A stretch of DNA of 49,247 nt. Source: a virus. Both the position numbers and the translations under genes were made by a program. Under the pieces are notes generated by a model that saw nothing but the letters and a program-made list of their open reading frames with translations, had not been told where the DNA came from and searched no databases. The stretch spans positions 1-49,247 of the IMG/VR virus record IMGVR_UViG_3300048104_000068; one strand, written 5' to 3'. Shown piece after piece: positions 24,250 through 32,637 of the stretch (positions are counted from its first letter, which is position 1; the number at the start of each line of letters is the position of its first letter).

Positions 24250-25152
24250 ATGAACATACAAAACATAACACCACTACACCGCGCCGAGTTTCCGGCGTTA
24301 ACTTCAACCACTGACTTTAACGCGGTAGCCGAGCCGGTCTATATGGCGAACCACGAAACCGGCACCGCTCAGAAAATAGACCTCGGCCAAGTTATACGCC
24401 GAGACGATACCGGGGCGGCCCTCGGCCTAGTCGGTAACCGGTACGGCATCGCACAAAATGCCGGGCTCTATGAAATGCTAACTAATGCGGCCCGGGAAAC
24501 TTTACCGGCTAACGCTTTGCGCGGCCTAGAATTAAAAGAGGTTAGCAGTTACGGCGGCGCATATACTCGTTTCGAGTTAGCATTTCCGGCGATGAAAGTC
24601 GGCATTAAACAGCGTAACAGCGAGACCGAGTTAAAATTTCGGGTGGGCATTTCTAACACTTTCGACGGTAACGGCTCGGTGCGAGTATTCGCCGGGGCTT
24701 ATGATCAAGTTTGTGAAAATGGTATGTGCATCGGCGAACTAGTCAAACAGTTAGCGAGACACACCGCCGGATTTACCCCGGGCAAGTTTTCCGAGTTTAT
24801 TAGCCGGGAGATGGAATTATATTTAGTAAGGGCCCGAGACTTTCAACGCTGGGCAAATACTGAAATAAACCAAGACACCGCCGAAAATGTACTTAACGCG
24901 GCCGGGCTATCGGAACGCCGCACCGCTACTATGCTGGATCAATTCGCGCTAGAATCCGCCAGCCGTGGCGCTAGTGTTTGGGCCTTATATTCCGCGCTTA
25001 CTTTTTACGCTTCGCACAATAGCCAGCGTTTCGGCGTTAGAAACTCCGGCAATATAGACAACGCCGGGGCCACGTTAGAACAACGCGAACGCGAGGTTTC
25101 AAAAATCATCGGCTCTAATGCATGGGCGGAACTTGTGAAGGTGGCGGCGTGA
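24250..25152 (+). CDS. DUF932 family phage/plasmid-like protein
   Basis: 300 residues. Features of the DUF932 family: 'VIRRDDTGAALGLVGNRYGIAQN' (the 'VVGdrY.pvqN' element), 'ELKEVSSYGGAYTRFELAFP', 'FRVGISNTFDGNGSVRVFAGAYDQVCENGMCIG', and a C-terminal helical part. The family is widespread on plasmids and phages and has no settled biochemical function. It has its own promoter and an AAAAGG site, and GC-rich codons like its neighbours. Its stop overlaps the next gene. Confidence 0.8.
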   Translation: MNIQNITPLHRAEFPALTSTTDFNAVAEPVYMANHETGTAQKIDLGQVIRRDDTGAALGLVGNRYGIAQNAGLYEMLTNAARETLPANALRGLELKEVSSYGGAYTRFELAFPAMKVGIKQRNSETELKFRVGISNTFDGNGSVRVFAGAYDQVCENGMCIGELVKQLARHTAGFTPGKFSEFISREMELYLVRARDFQRWANTEINQDTAENVLNAAGLSERRTATMLDQFALESASRGASVWALYSALTFYASHNSQRFGVRNSGNIDNAGATLEQREREVSKIIGSNAWAELVKVAA

Positions 25153-25352
25153 TGGGCCGCCTAGCCTATATCCTAACCGGGGCGGCGTTTATCGTCGCGC
25201 TCGGCATGGTGGGCCGCGCTGACTTTAACGATGAGATCCGCGAGGCGGTTTATTATTGCGATATGGTAGCCGCCGGGCATTGGCCCGATTATGAGCCCGG
25301 CACCGATTGCGACAAGGTACGCGCCACGGCCGCCGAGTATCTCAGCGACTAA
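25152..25352 (+). CDS. Small membrane-anchored or exported protein
   Basis: 66 residues starting at the ATG overlapping the DUF932 stop (TGATG). MGRLAYILTGAAFIVALGMV is one membrane span or uncleaved signal; the following 45 residues ('NDEIREAVYYCDMVAAGHWPDY..GTDCD') have two Cys that could form a disulfide outside the cytoplasm. I do not recognise a named family. Last gene of the cassette, 28 bases before its terminator. Confidence 0.6.
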   Translation: MGRLAYILTGAAFIVALGMVGRADFNDEIREAVYYCDMVAAGHWPDYEPGTDCDKVRATAAEYLSD

Positions 25353-25380
25353 CCCGGCCCGATAAAGTAACCGAAACCAG

Positions 25381-25406
25381 CCCCGGCATTGTCCGGGGTT
25401 TTTTTT
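25381..25406 (+). terminator. Rho-independent terminator of the cargo cassette
   Basis: CCCCGG, loop CATTGT, CCGGGG, then eight T. It closes the GP88 - DUF932 unit and isolates it from the late block. Confidence 0.92.
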
Positions 25407-25943
25407 GCCTATCATTTACCCGGGCCAATATAAGGCCGATACAGCGACGCCAGCCCGAGGCCATAGGGTAGCACCACCCGGCAACCGTTCGGGGCTTAGG
25501 CGGTACTGTGGGCGGATAACATGCACCGGGCCGCCCCGCCCTCGGCCGTGGTGCGTTCGTCAATAGGCCGCGCCGGTCAATCGGGCCGGGTATAGCCAGC
25601 GCCTAGCGTTACGTTATGAGCCCGGGCCGTGCAATCGCCAGCAATGCCGGGGCTTTACTCGGGCCAGTGGTCGCGGCTGTGGTCAAACCAGCGAGAACCT
25701 AGCAACGGCGGGGCCTAGCGGGGGGGGCGACTGCCACCGGGGGGGGTACCCGTTACCGTATACAACTACGACCGAATTTGGAAAAATAGGTATTGTCAAC
25801 AAGATCGAGACCCCTACGGACTCCATTTGTAAACATAGTAGGTTTTCGTGTCGATATTTGGGGGTTTTGTGTACACGTTCTGTCAACACGCAATAATATG
25901 CGCCTATTAGTGTTATAATTATGCATTTAATTGCGCCAAACTA
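25407..25943. other. Gene desert between cargo cassette and late block
   Basis: No convincing gene on either strand; open frames here are short and reflect GC-rich composition. 25407-25750 is GC-rich with many GGCC/CCGG/CCCGGG sites and ends in two runs of eight G (25720-25727 and 25739-25746) next to GGCGGGG, a potential G-quadruplex. From about 25750 the DNA becomes AT-rich with TTGTCAACA/CTGTCAACA segments and then the late promoter. It could hold a replication origin, a terminal or packaging signal, or be the remnant of the cassette's donor. Confidence 0.5.
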
Positions 25944-25972
25944 TTGACTTAACTAAGGTAATTTAATATTAT
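25944..25972 (+). promoter_or_regulatory. Late-block promoter, near-consensus sigma70 type
   Basis: TTGACT, 17 bases, TATTAT. The spacer contains TAACTA followed by AGGTAA; the related ACTAAGGTA block is in the SSB promoter. Expected start near 25979, about 45 bases before the first late gene. Confidence 0.8.
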
Positions 25973-26023
25973 TGGGTATGACTTTAGCAATTGTTGGAGT
26001 ATTTTCCTTAAATGGACTAAATT

Positions 26024-26344
26024 ATGAGCTTACCTAGCGATACTGCGACGCTCGAATTACCGTTACTAGTCGAAAACGACCTAGAAGTGGACAACGACGG
26101 ACGTATGTTCGTAGTTAGTTACATATTCCCTGACGAGAGTGATGAATCTGTCGAGATACGAGTAGATTTTGAGCAGATCATCGATAATTTGATCGATTTC
26201 TACCGTGAAGACCAAGGTGCGGCCGGATATAACCAGCTTTACCTTATTGCACATGAACTTGACCGTCATTCTCACAATCTTCGTGATATTGCTGGCCTGA
26301 TGGAAGGCAAGTTACACAACGAAGATCTATTTGATGAATTCTAA
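26024..26344 (+). CDS. Hypothetical acidic protein, first gene of the rightward block
   Basis: 106 residues, acidic throughout (about a quarter Asp/Glu), with a beta-rich first half ('GRMFVVSYIFPDESDESVEIRVDFE') and helical second half. No motif recognised. As the first gene after the strongest promoter it may be an early-expressed host-takeover or regulatory protein, or a DNA mimic given its charge; all of this is inference. Its end overlaps the next gene. Confidence 0.65.
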   Translation: MSLPSDTATLELPLLVENDLEVDNDGRMFVVSYIFPDESDESVEIRVDFEQIIDNLIDFYREDQGAAGYNQLYLIAHELDRHSHNLRDIAGLMEGKLHNEDLFDEF

Positions 26345-26768
26345 ACCCCTATTTAACCCTAACCTCATGGATCCTCTGGATGCGACCCAAGTTGGCCGTA
26401 TTGGAGAGCATTTAGTTGCCGCTGTAGTGGCCGGTTATGGCTACGAGGTACATCACACGGCCGGAAGTGGTTACGACTTGCTCGTAATGCTCCCGAAGGA
26501 TGCTGGTGTAATTCGCGTAGACGTTAAAACGAAAAAAGCCGCGACAGGTGCGCGGCTCTATAGTATTAGAAAGGGTAAGACCACCACGTTCCGTGAATAT
26601 GAAGCGGGTGACTGCGATATATTTGCGTTGGTCTGCTTAGAAGATATGTCCGTAACCTTTGAGAAGTGTGCAGACTACGATGGTAAGAACTCCATCTATC
26701 TTAATCGTCTAATACACCGGGATACTTGTCCTCACACTGCATGGCAGGAATGTGTAAGCTATGGGTAA
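26334..26768 (+). CDS. PD-(D/E)XK nuclease-like protein
   Basis: 144 residues from ATG 26334 (a TTG 3 bases earlier is possible). 'VGRIGEHLVAAVVAGYGYEVHHTAGSGYDLLV' followed by 'IRVDVKTKKA' gives the Glu, Asp and D-x-K residues of a small PD-(D/E)XK nuclease of the type found in archaeal resolvases and homing-type nucleases. A C-terminal Cys/His set (HRDTCPHTAWQEC) could bind zinc. Near packaging genes it might trim or resolve DNA; substrate unknown. Confidence 0.7.
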   Translation: MNSKPLFNPNLMDPLDATQVGRIGEHLVAAVVAGYGYEVHHTAGSGYDLLVMLPKDAGVIRVDVKTKKAATGARLYSIRKGKTTTFREYEAGDCDIFALVCLEDMSVTFEKCADYDGKNSIYLNRLIHRDTCPHTAWQECVSYG

Positions 26769-26886
26769 GGGATCTAAGCAACGCCCTACCGATCATAAGA
26801 AGTACTCTTCTAACTACGATGCTATCTTTGGTAACAAACCTAAGAAAGATCCTAAGAAGAAGCCTCCCTCTGGTACTACTAAATAG
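26761..26886 (+). CDS. 41-residue basic protein
   Basis: MGKGSKQRPTDHKKYSSNYD followed by AIFGNKPKKDPKKKPPSG. Starts within the previous gene's last codons. The GKGSKQRPTD...YD.IF layout is one I associate with a short protein found repeatedly in marine podoviruses; function unknown. The charge suggests nucleic-acid binding or a packing role. Confidence 0.65.
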   Translation: MGKGSKQRPTDHKKYSSNYDAIFGNKPKKDPKKKPPSGTTK

Positions 26887-26987
26887 TATATGTACCGCCC
26901 GGCGAACGCCTGAACATTTTAGCATGAATTTGCTCATCCGTCAATACTCCGCCCCTATTAATTACCTTAACTACGTTATTTCAGGTG

Positions 26988-27016
26988 TTGCAATTAAATC
27001 GTAGTAGTGTTATAAC
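26988..27016 (+). promoter_or_regulatory. Second late-block promoter
   Basis: TTGCAA, 17 bases, TATAAC. TAACTA lies at 26968-26973 just upstream. The start would be near 27023, leaving only about 10 bases of leader before the ATG at 27033. The -10 TATAAC is shared with the capsid promoter. Confidence 0.65.
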
Positions 27017-27032
27017 AAATACCAGACTCAAC

Positions 27033-27311
27033 ATGTCTCTCCCCAAAAACTCAATCAACTTAATTTACATACGAGCCGCGATAGAAGCGGCTACTGGCGT
27101 CCGTTTAACTTTAAAGGATGTCAGGAGGTACCTTTTAGAAGAGGGCCTGATCACGCCGAAACAAGCGCGAGACGAGGCTACTATTTTTAGAGGCTACAAA
27201 GAATTTTATGAGCAGGACTACACCGATTACCGGGACGATAGCCTCTCGACTAAAGAACTAAATTTTGATGATGAGGCCAATCGGCGCAAGATAAAGTTTG
27301 GGGACGAATAA
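27033..27311 (+). CDS. Hypothetical small protein, possible DNA-binding
   Basis: 92 residues from ATG 27033; a frame extending upstream to 26985 would include the promoter, so the shorter start is chosen. 'INLIYIRAAIEAATGVRLTLKDVRRYLLEEGLITPKQA' looks like a short winged or helical domain ('L.DVRRYL.EEGLI') as in small regulators; the C-terminus is acidic. No strong Shine-Dalgarno: it may be read from a very short leader. Function inferred only loosely. Confidence 0.6.
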   Translation: MSLPKNSINLIYIRAAIEAATGVRLTLKDVRRYLLEEGLITPKQARDEATIFRGYKEFYEQDYTDYRDDSLSTKELNFDDEANRRKIKFGDE

Positions 27312-27329
27312 TTACTTAGGGAGCTAAAA

Positions 27330-27644
27330 GTGAAATACGCAAATTGTGGGGCCTCTGTTAAATCCAGTGGCAAAGTCAAAAAAATGAACTCAGGTGGTTT
27401 CATGAAGATCGGTGATGGTCTTCAGAAGCTCGACGTGAATAAAGACGCTGACAAAGTAAAAGCAAGCCGTGGGAAAGCCGTAAAGAAGAAGAAGCCTAAG
27501 ATGGCTTATAGCTCTGGTGGCATGGCGCAAAAAAAGCGCGAAGATAAGCTCGAAAAAGAAGATAAGAAGGGCGAAAAGAAATACAAGCGTGGGGAGTTAG
27601 TAGAGGCATCTTACGGTAAGTCTGTTCGCAAAAAGAAGAAGTAG
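27330..27644 (+). CDS. Lysine-rich basic protein
   Basis: 104 residues with GTG start after a GGAG site. About a third Lys, with repeated 'KVKKM', 'KAVKKKK' and 'SVRKKKK' segments and 'YSSGGM', otherwise low complexity. A DNA- or RNA-binding or DNA-condensing protein is likely from composition. It is part of a run of three small basic genes before the packaging genes. Confidence 0.65.
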   Translation: MKYANCGASVKSSGKVKKMNSGGFMKIGDGLQKLDVNKDADKVKASRGKAVKKKKPKMAYSSGGMAQKKREDKLEKEDKKGEKKYKRGELVEASYGKSVRKKKK

Positions 27645-27646
27645 TC

Positions 27647-27895
27647 ATGGCTACTAAGCGCGTAGATAAATCCAAGATGGCTTGCAACAAGCCTAGACGT
27701 ACCTCGGGCGGTAGTAAGAAGTTCGTGGTTAAAGCCTGTCAGGATGGCAAAGAAAAGGTCATTCGATTTGGCGACCCGGATATGAAGATCCGTAAGTCTA
27801 ACCCGAAAGCTCGTAAGTCTTTCCGTGCGCGTCACAAGTGTGAAACGGCGAAAGACAAGATGACGGCTAGATATTGGTCTTGCAAGAAATGGTAG
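27647..27895 (+). CDS. Small basic Cys-containing protein
   Basis: 82 residues. 'KVIRFGDPDMKIRKSNPKARKSFRARHKCETAKDKMTARYWSCKKW' is a well-conserved pattern among podoviruses: basic, with Cys at about 13, 31, 66 and 79 that could bind zinc together with His65. Function unknown. Its stop overlaps the start of the next gene. Confidence 0.7.
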   Translation: MATKRVDKSKMACNKPRRTSGGSKKFVVKACQDGKEKVIRFGDPDMKIRKSNPKARKSFRARHKCETAKDKMTARYWSCKKW

Positions 27896-28260
27896 AGGTT
27901 AATGACTCTACGGCTATTACCATCCCTATCCGTAATTTAATAGCAATGATCATAGCAACGTCAGTTGCGACGATGGCGTATTTTTCCGTACAGGAAAGAC
28001 TAAACGTATTAGAACACAGTCTAGATAAAAGCCAGATGGAGATATCGCAGAACAATGAGTTCCGTATCAAATGGCCTAGAGGTGAGCTTGGTAGCTTACC
28101 GGCTGACGCTAGACAGGATATGTTAATTGAGGGTGTAGAGCGGGACGTAGAAGATCTCCGCCAAATACAAGATCAAGTACAAGCCCTTACTATTCGTTTA
28201 GGAACAATTGAAGCACTTCGTACTGCCGAAGGCATACCACAACAGGCACAAAATGACTGA
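27889..28260 (+). CDS. Membrane protein with coiled coil, candidate lysis (spanin/holin-like) gene
   Basis: 123 residues from ATG 27889 (the earlier ATG lies within the preceding gene). One transmembrane helix near residues 12-33 (IRNLIAMIIATSVATMAYFSV) is followed by two helical segments likely to form a coiled coil, the layout of i-spanins. In T7 the holin and Rz genes flank TerS, and this gene directly precedes TerS. No other lysis gene is recognisable in the window. The assignment is by topology and position only. Confidence 0.5.
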   Translation: MVEVNDSTAITIPIRNLIAMIIATSVATMAYFSVQERLNVLEHSLDKSQMEISQNNEFRIKWPRGELGSLPADARQDMLIEGVERDVEDLRQIQDQVQALTIRLGTIEALRTAEGIPQQAQND

Positions 28261-28645
28261 CAAAAAAGAATTAACTAAAATGCAAGAAGCCTTCCTAGAA
28301 GCTCTCTGTGGTGATGCGCGGGGTAACATTCGTGAAGCTATGACTTCGGCTGGCTACTCGCATAATACTCGCATCAATGAGGTCGTTGGCCCATTGCGTG
28401 ACGAGATAGTAGACCGTGCTAGTATGGTTTTGGCGATGAATGCGCCGAAGGCTACTTTTAGCATGGTGGACGTATTAAATGACCCGGGTGCTATGGGGGC
28501 AAGAAATGCGGTGGCGGCGGCTACTCAGATTCTTGATAGAACCGGTCTAGTAAAGAAAGAACAGATAGAGATTAAAGGGCCAGAAGGGGGCGTATTTATT
28601 TTACCACCGAAACAGGTGTCCCCAACCGATGACGAAGACGAATAA
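28253..28645 (+). CDS. terS: Terminase small subunit
   Basis: 130 residues from ATG 28253, overlapping the preceding stop. N-terminal 'MQEAFLEALCGDARGNIREAMTSAGYSHNTRINEVVGPLRDEI' is the helix-turn-helix used to recognise packaging DNA; the middle holds an oligomerisation helix pair and the C-terminus ('GPEGGVFILPPKQVSPTDDEDE') is typical of TerS. It recruits TerL to the concatemer. Overlaps terL by 17 bases. Confidence 0.88.
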   Translation: MTDKKELTKMQEAFLEALCGDARGNIREAMTSAGYSHNTRINEVVGPLRDEIVDRASMVLAMNAPKATFSMVDVLNDPGAMGARNAVAAATQILDRTGLVKKEQIEIKGPEGGVFILPPKQVSPTDDEDE

Positions 28646-30515
28646 TTGGCCTGATAAGAAACGACCTAATAAAACATCTAAGATACCCTACGGGTACCAA
28701 GTAAGCGAAGATGATGTTTTACTAGCCGTTCCAGATTGGAATCTAATTGGCTTTATTGAAAAGGCGATGGACTTCCTTGATGATGGCAACTCCTACCGTG
28801 AGGCCGCTAGGTGGCTGAGTGAGAACTCAGGGCACGAAGTATCTCACCAAGGTTTAGCCAATATATGGAAACGGAATAGGGGCGATAAGAACCCTCGTGT
28901 TAAACAGCTTGCCCAGCGCAAGCGCAAAAACGCACCAAAGACTAAAGAAGAGCGGGAGTTACGCGATCTTAAAAAGCGTGAAGCGGCGACTAAACGAAGT
29001 CTTACCGTTACTAAGAAAAAGATTGATGCGATAAGTGGACAGGAAGAAGCCACCCCAGTCGCACCCACAACACAGCAGTTTAGCGATACACTCGACTTTA
29101 CTGCCAAGCCAAAAGAACAAAAGGTTATCTTCTCACCCAACCCGGGGCCGCAAACAGAATTTCTCGCGGCATCGGAAAGAGAAGTTTTATACGGCGGAGC
29201 GGCCGGTGGAGGTAAAAGTATAGGACTGCTTGCAGATCCGATGCGATACTTCTCAAACGCTAACTTCAACGGACTGATCCTTAGACGTACAAATGACGAA
29301 CTAAGGGAACTAATATGGAAGTCCCAAGAAATGTACGTCGCGGCATTCCCCGGCGCAAAGTGGCAGGAAAAAAAGTCACAGTGGGTATTCCCTAGCGGAG
29401 CTAGATTATGGATGACCTACCTAGAGAGAGAAGATGATGTATTACGTTACCAAGGCCAAGCGTTCAGTTACATTGGCTTTGACGAGCTTACGCAACATTC
29501 TACGCCGTTTGCATGGAATTATATGCGATCACGTCTTAGAACCACTGACCCCAGCTTACCGATATTTATGCGAGCTACTACGAACCCGGGTGGCCCCGGC
29601 CATTCGTGGGTTAAGCAGATGTTTGTGGATCCGAGCCCGGCTGGCGTTTCGTTCTCTGCGAAAGACTTGGAGACGGGCGAGACACTAACCTACCCGGAAG
29701 GTCACGACAAAGCAGGACAAGCTCTTTTTGATAGACGATTCATACCGGCCACTCTTAAAGATAACCCGTACTTGCATTCGGAAGGTTCCTACGAGGCTAA
29801 CCTTCTATCGCTACCTGAGATGCAAAGAAGGCAACTTCTGGAAGGCGATTGGGCCGTCGCAGACGGCGCGGCATTTTCGGAGTTTAGGCCAAATACGCAC
29901 ATAGTAGATCCGTTTGAAATACCGCACGAGTGGCGTAGATTTAGATCTTGTGATTATGGCTACTCCTCCTACTCAGCCGTACACTGGTTCGCTATAGACC
30001 CAGCATACGAAACTCTCATAGTTTACCGAGAGTTATACGTTAGTAAGCACACTGGTAAAGATTTAGCTAAAGCTGTACTAGAGCTTGAAGTAGGTGAACA
30101 AATAAGTTATGGTATACTAGATTCTTCATGCTGGCATAATAGAGGGCAGATTGGCCCGTCCATAGCAGAAGAAATGATTTCGATGGGATGCCGATGGCGA
30201 CCATCAGACAGAAGTGCGGGAGCCCGAGTAGCGGGTAAGAACCGACTTCATGAACTACTCAAATATGACGAAGAAGCAGAAACCCCCGGCATCGTATTTT
30301 TTAATAACTGCCGCCAGATTATTGCAGATCTTCCCGTCATTCCCAGCGACCCCAAGGGTGGGGACGATATTGACGTGAGATACCGCAGTGACCACACCTA
30401 TGACTCCGTGCGTTATGGCGTCATGTCTCGGCCACGAGCCGCATCCCCGTTTGATGATTGGGGTCAAAAAAATACTCAGACTTGGAGACCCGCGAGTCGT
30501 AAATTTGGATACTAA
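28629..30515 (+). CDS. terL: Terminase large subunit with N-terminal extension
   Basis: 628 residues. ATPase: Walker A GGAAGGGKS (189-197), Walker B YIGFDE (281-286), coupling motif ATTNPGG (316-322). RNase H-like nuclease: Asp442 (CDYGY), Asp498 (GILDSS) and a distal Asp in 'RSDHTYDSVRYG'. The first 150 residues are extra; 43-83 ('AMDFLDDGNSYREAARWLS' then 'VSHQGLANIWKR') looks like a recombinase-type helix-turn-helix, followed by a Lys/Arg-rich linker. It packages and cuts DNA at the portal. The extension may aid DNA recognition (inference). Confidence 0.96.
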   Translation: MTKTNNWPDKKRPNKTSKIPYGYQVSEDDVLLAVPDWNLIGFIEKAMDFLDDGNSYREAARWLSENSGHEVSHQGLANIWKRNRGDKNPRVKQLAQRKRKNAPKTKEERELRDLKKREAATKRSLTVTKKKIDAISGQEEATPVAPTTQQFSDTLDFTAKPKEQKVIFSPNPGPQTEFLAASEREVLYGGAAGGGKSIGLLADPMRYFSNANFNGLILRRTNDELRELIWKSQEMYVAAFPGAKWQEKKSQWVFPSGARLWMTYLEREDDVLRYQGQAFSYIGFDELTQHSTPFAWNYMRSRLRTTDPSLPIFMRATTNPGGPGHSWVKQMFVDPSPAGVSFSAKDLETGETLTYPEGHDKAGQALFDRRFIPATLKDNPYLHSEGSYEANLLSLPEMQRRQLLEGDWAVADGAAFSEFRPNTHIVDPFEIPHEWRRFRSCDYGYSSYSAVHWFAIDPAYETLIVYRELYVSKHTGKDLAKAVLELEVGEQISYGILDSSCWHNRGQIGPSIAEEMISMGCRWRPSDRSAGARVAGKNRLHELLKYDEEAETPGIVFFNNCRQIIADLPVIPSDPKGGDDIDVRYRSDHTYDSVRYGVMSRPRAASPFDDWGQKNTQTWRPASRKFGY

Positions 30516-30519
30516 ATAA

Positions 30520-32637
30520 ATGGCAATTGTAGACCGACCAGAAGATATAAATTTAGAAGAAGCCGCAATCGGATTGGAAGATGGTACTCCCGAGGACAAT
30601 GCGTCTCTGGGCGGATTAATTGGATGGATCGAAGGAAGGTATAACCGATCAAACGATGCGAGGCAGTCGGATGAAACAAGATGGCTTACTTCTTATAGGA
30701 ATTACCGTGGCCTATATGGCCCAGACGTTCAGTTCACGGAGCAGGAAAAGAGTCAGGCGTTTATCAAGATCACTAAGACCAAAGTTCTTGCGGCCTATGC
30801 TCAAATTGTCGATGTACTTTTTGCAGGGAGTAAGTTTCCTATTGGCATTGAGCCTAGTTACAAGCCTCTGGGCGTTAGTGGCCCTATGCACTTTGATCCA
30901 AAGGAAGTTACTGAGGATAAATTAAACGAGCTTACTGGGGGTAGCGGATCTAAGAACCCCACTATTGCACGACCAGAATTATTAAAACGCTCCGGGCCAT
31001 ACCAAGACCAACTTGGCCGCGTAGAAGATAAATTACGAGAAGGCCCCGGCAAAACACCTACGGCTCTAACTTTTGAGCCAGCAAAAGAAGCCTCTAGAAA
31101 AATGGAAAAGACTATCCATGATCAGCTAGAGGAGTCCGAAGCAAACAAACATTTACGTTCCGTTGCTTTTGAGATGTCGCTGTTTGGTACAGGCATTTTA
31201 AAAGGCCCATTCGCGTTACAGAAAGAGTATCCGAATTGGAATGACGAAGGCGTTTATGACCCAGTTTTTAGGACTATTCCTAAAGTCGAAGCTGTGAGTA
31301 TTTGGAATTTTTACCCAGATCCAGACGCACGGAATATGACAGAAGCGGAGTACATTATTGAACGTCACCGCTTAAATCGCTCTCAACTGAGAGCCCTTAA
31401 AAAACGTCCTTTCTTTAGGCAAGAGGCAATTGATGAGGCGATTGATTTCGGCCCGAATTACACTCCCCACTATTGGGAGGACTCCTTAGAAGATAGTGAT
31501 ATGTCTTCGTCTATTGAACGCTATGAAGTACTTGAGTACTGGGGTGTTGTAGACGCTGAGATAGCCGAAGAGGCTGAACTAGATTTACCAGATGAAGTGG
31601 CAGACCAAGACGAAGTGCAGATCAACGCATGGGTTTGTAACGGCCAAGTCATCCGTCTAGTAATTAATCCATTTACTCCAACCCGTATTCCTTACCACGC
31701 AGTACCCTACGAGCTTAATCCATATAGCTTCTTTGGTATTGGTCTGGCAGAGAACATGGAAGATACACAAGAGATCATGAATGGTTTCATGCGTCTTGCT
31801 GTAGATAACGCCGCTTTGTCATCTAACCTCTTAATTGAGATTGATGAAACAAACCTAGTACCGGGACAAGACATGTCAGTTTATCCGGGCAAGGTGTTTA
31901 GGCGTCAGGCGGGTGCGCCGGGACAAGCCATCTTTGGTACGAAGTTCCCGAACGTAACCGGTGAATGTATACAAGTTTTTGATAAGGCACGACAGTTAGC
32001 GGATGAAGCTACTGGTATGCCTTCCTTTGCTCACGGTAGTACAGGCGTTATGGGTGTTGGTAGAACAGCATCTGGAATGTCTATGCTTATGGGCGCGGCG
32101 GCACAGAACATTAAGGCCGTTGTACGCAATGTTGATGACTACTTATTGGCTCCTCTCGGCCGATCTTTATTCAGTTTCAACATGCAGTTTAATTTCGATA
32201 AATCTATTAGAGGGGATCTCGATGTCGTAGCCAAAGGCACAGAAAGCCTAATGCGAAACGAGGTACGTTCTCAACGCCTGTTGCAGTTTATGCAGATGAC
32301 AGGAAACCCTAGTATGGCTCCATTCGTTAAGTATGATTACATACTACGAGAGCTTGCCGCGAGTATGGATCTGGATGAGGACAAGGTTCTTAACGATCCA
32401 AGAGAAGCGGCGATCCAAGCTGAGATGATGGCGGCGGTAGCGGCGTTGATGCCACAGCAACCACCCCAACAACAGCAACAAGGGGCACCTAGTCCCGAAG
32501 ACCCAACCGGTAATGGTGGCGGGAACATAGCTCCCGGTAATGCACCAGAACCCGGCGCTCCCGGATTTACGGGAGAAGGCGGAGGAGCGAACGGTGGAAC
32601 TCCACCCCCAGCACCACCTGAAGGTCAGCCACAGTAA
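30520..32637 (+). CDS. Portal protein
   Basis: 705 residues. Podovirus portal features: 'QAFIKITKTKVLAAYAQIVDVLF' early, the wing region with 'VSIWNFYPDPDARNM', 'IPYHAVPYELNPYSFFGIGLAENMEDTQEIMNGFMR' and 'ATGMPSFAHG' in the clip/crown, ending in a disordered Gln/Pro/Gly-rich tail (QQPPQQQQQGAPSPEDP). It forms the dodecameric DNA channel and binds TerL and the tail adaptor. It is directly between terL and the small genes preceding the scaffold, as usual. Confidence 0.93.
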   Translation: MAIVDRPEDINLEEAAIGLEDGTPEDNASLGGLIGWIEGRYNRSNDARQSDETRWLTSYRNYRGLYGPDVQFTEQEKSQAFIKITKTKVLAAYAQIVDVLFAGSKFPIGIEPSYKPLGVSGPMHFDPKEVTEDKLNELTGGSGSKNPTIARPELLKRSGPYQDQLGRVEDKLREGPGKTPTALTFEPAKEASRKMEKTIHDQLEESEANKHLRSVAFEMSLFGTGILKGPFALQKEYPNWNDEGVYDPVFRTIPKVEAVSIWNFYPDPDARNMTEAEYIIERHRLNRSQLRALKKRPFFRQEAIDEAIDFGPNYTPHYWEDSLEDSDMSSSIERYEVLEYWGVVDAEIAEEAELDLPDEVADQDEVQINAWVCNGQVIRLVINPFTPTRIPYHAVPYELNPYSFFGIGLAENMEDTQEIMNGFMRLAVDNAALSSNLLIEIDETNLVPGQDMSVYPGKVFRRQAGAPGQAIFGTKFPNVTGECIQVFDKARQLADEATGMPSFAHGSTGVMGVGRTASGMSMLMGAAAQNIKAVVRNVDDYLLAPLGRSLFSFNMQFNFDKSIRGDLDVVAKGTESLMRNEVRSQRLLQFMQMTGNPSMAPFVKYDYILRELAASMDLDEDKVLNDPREAAIQAEMMAAVAALMPQQPPQQQQQGAPSPEDPTGNGGGNIAPGNAPEPGAPGFTGEGGGANGGTPPPAPPEGQPQ

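Noticed and set aside
25173-25889. Minus-strand genes in the GC-rich desert
   Set aside because: Pro/Arg/Gly-rich frames with no ribosome sites or family resemblance, running across the cassette terminator.
25796-25895. Two minus-strand TTGACA boxes as promoters
   Set aside because: Neither has a -10 hexamer at 16-18 bases; there is no minus-strand gene downstream in this direction before the convergent cassette.
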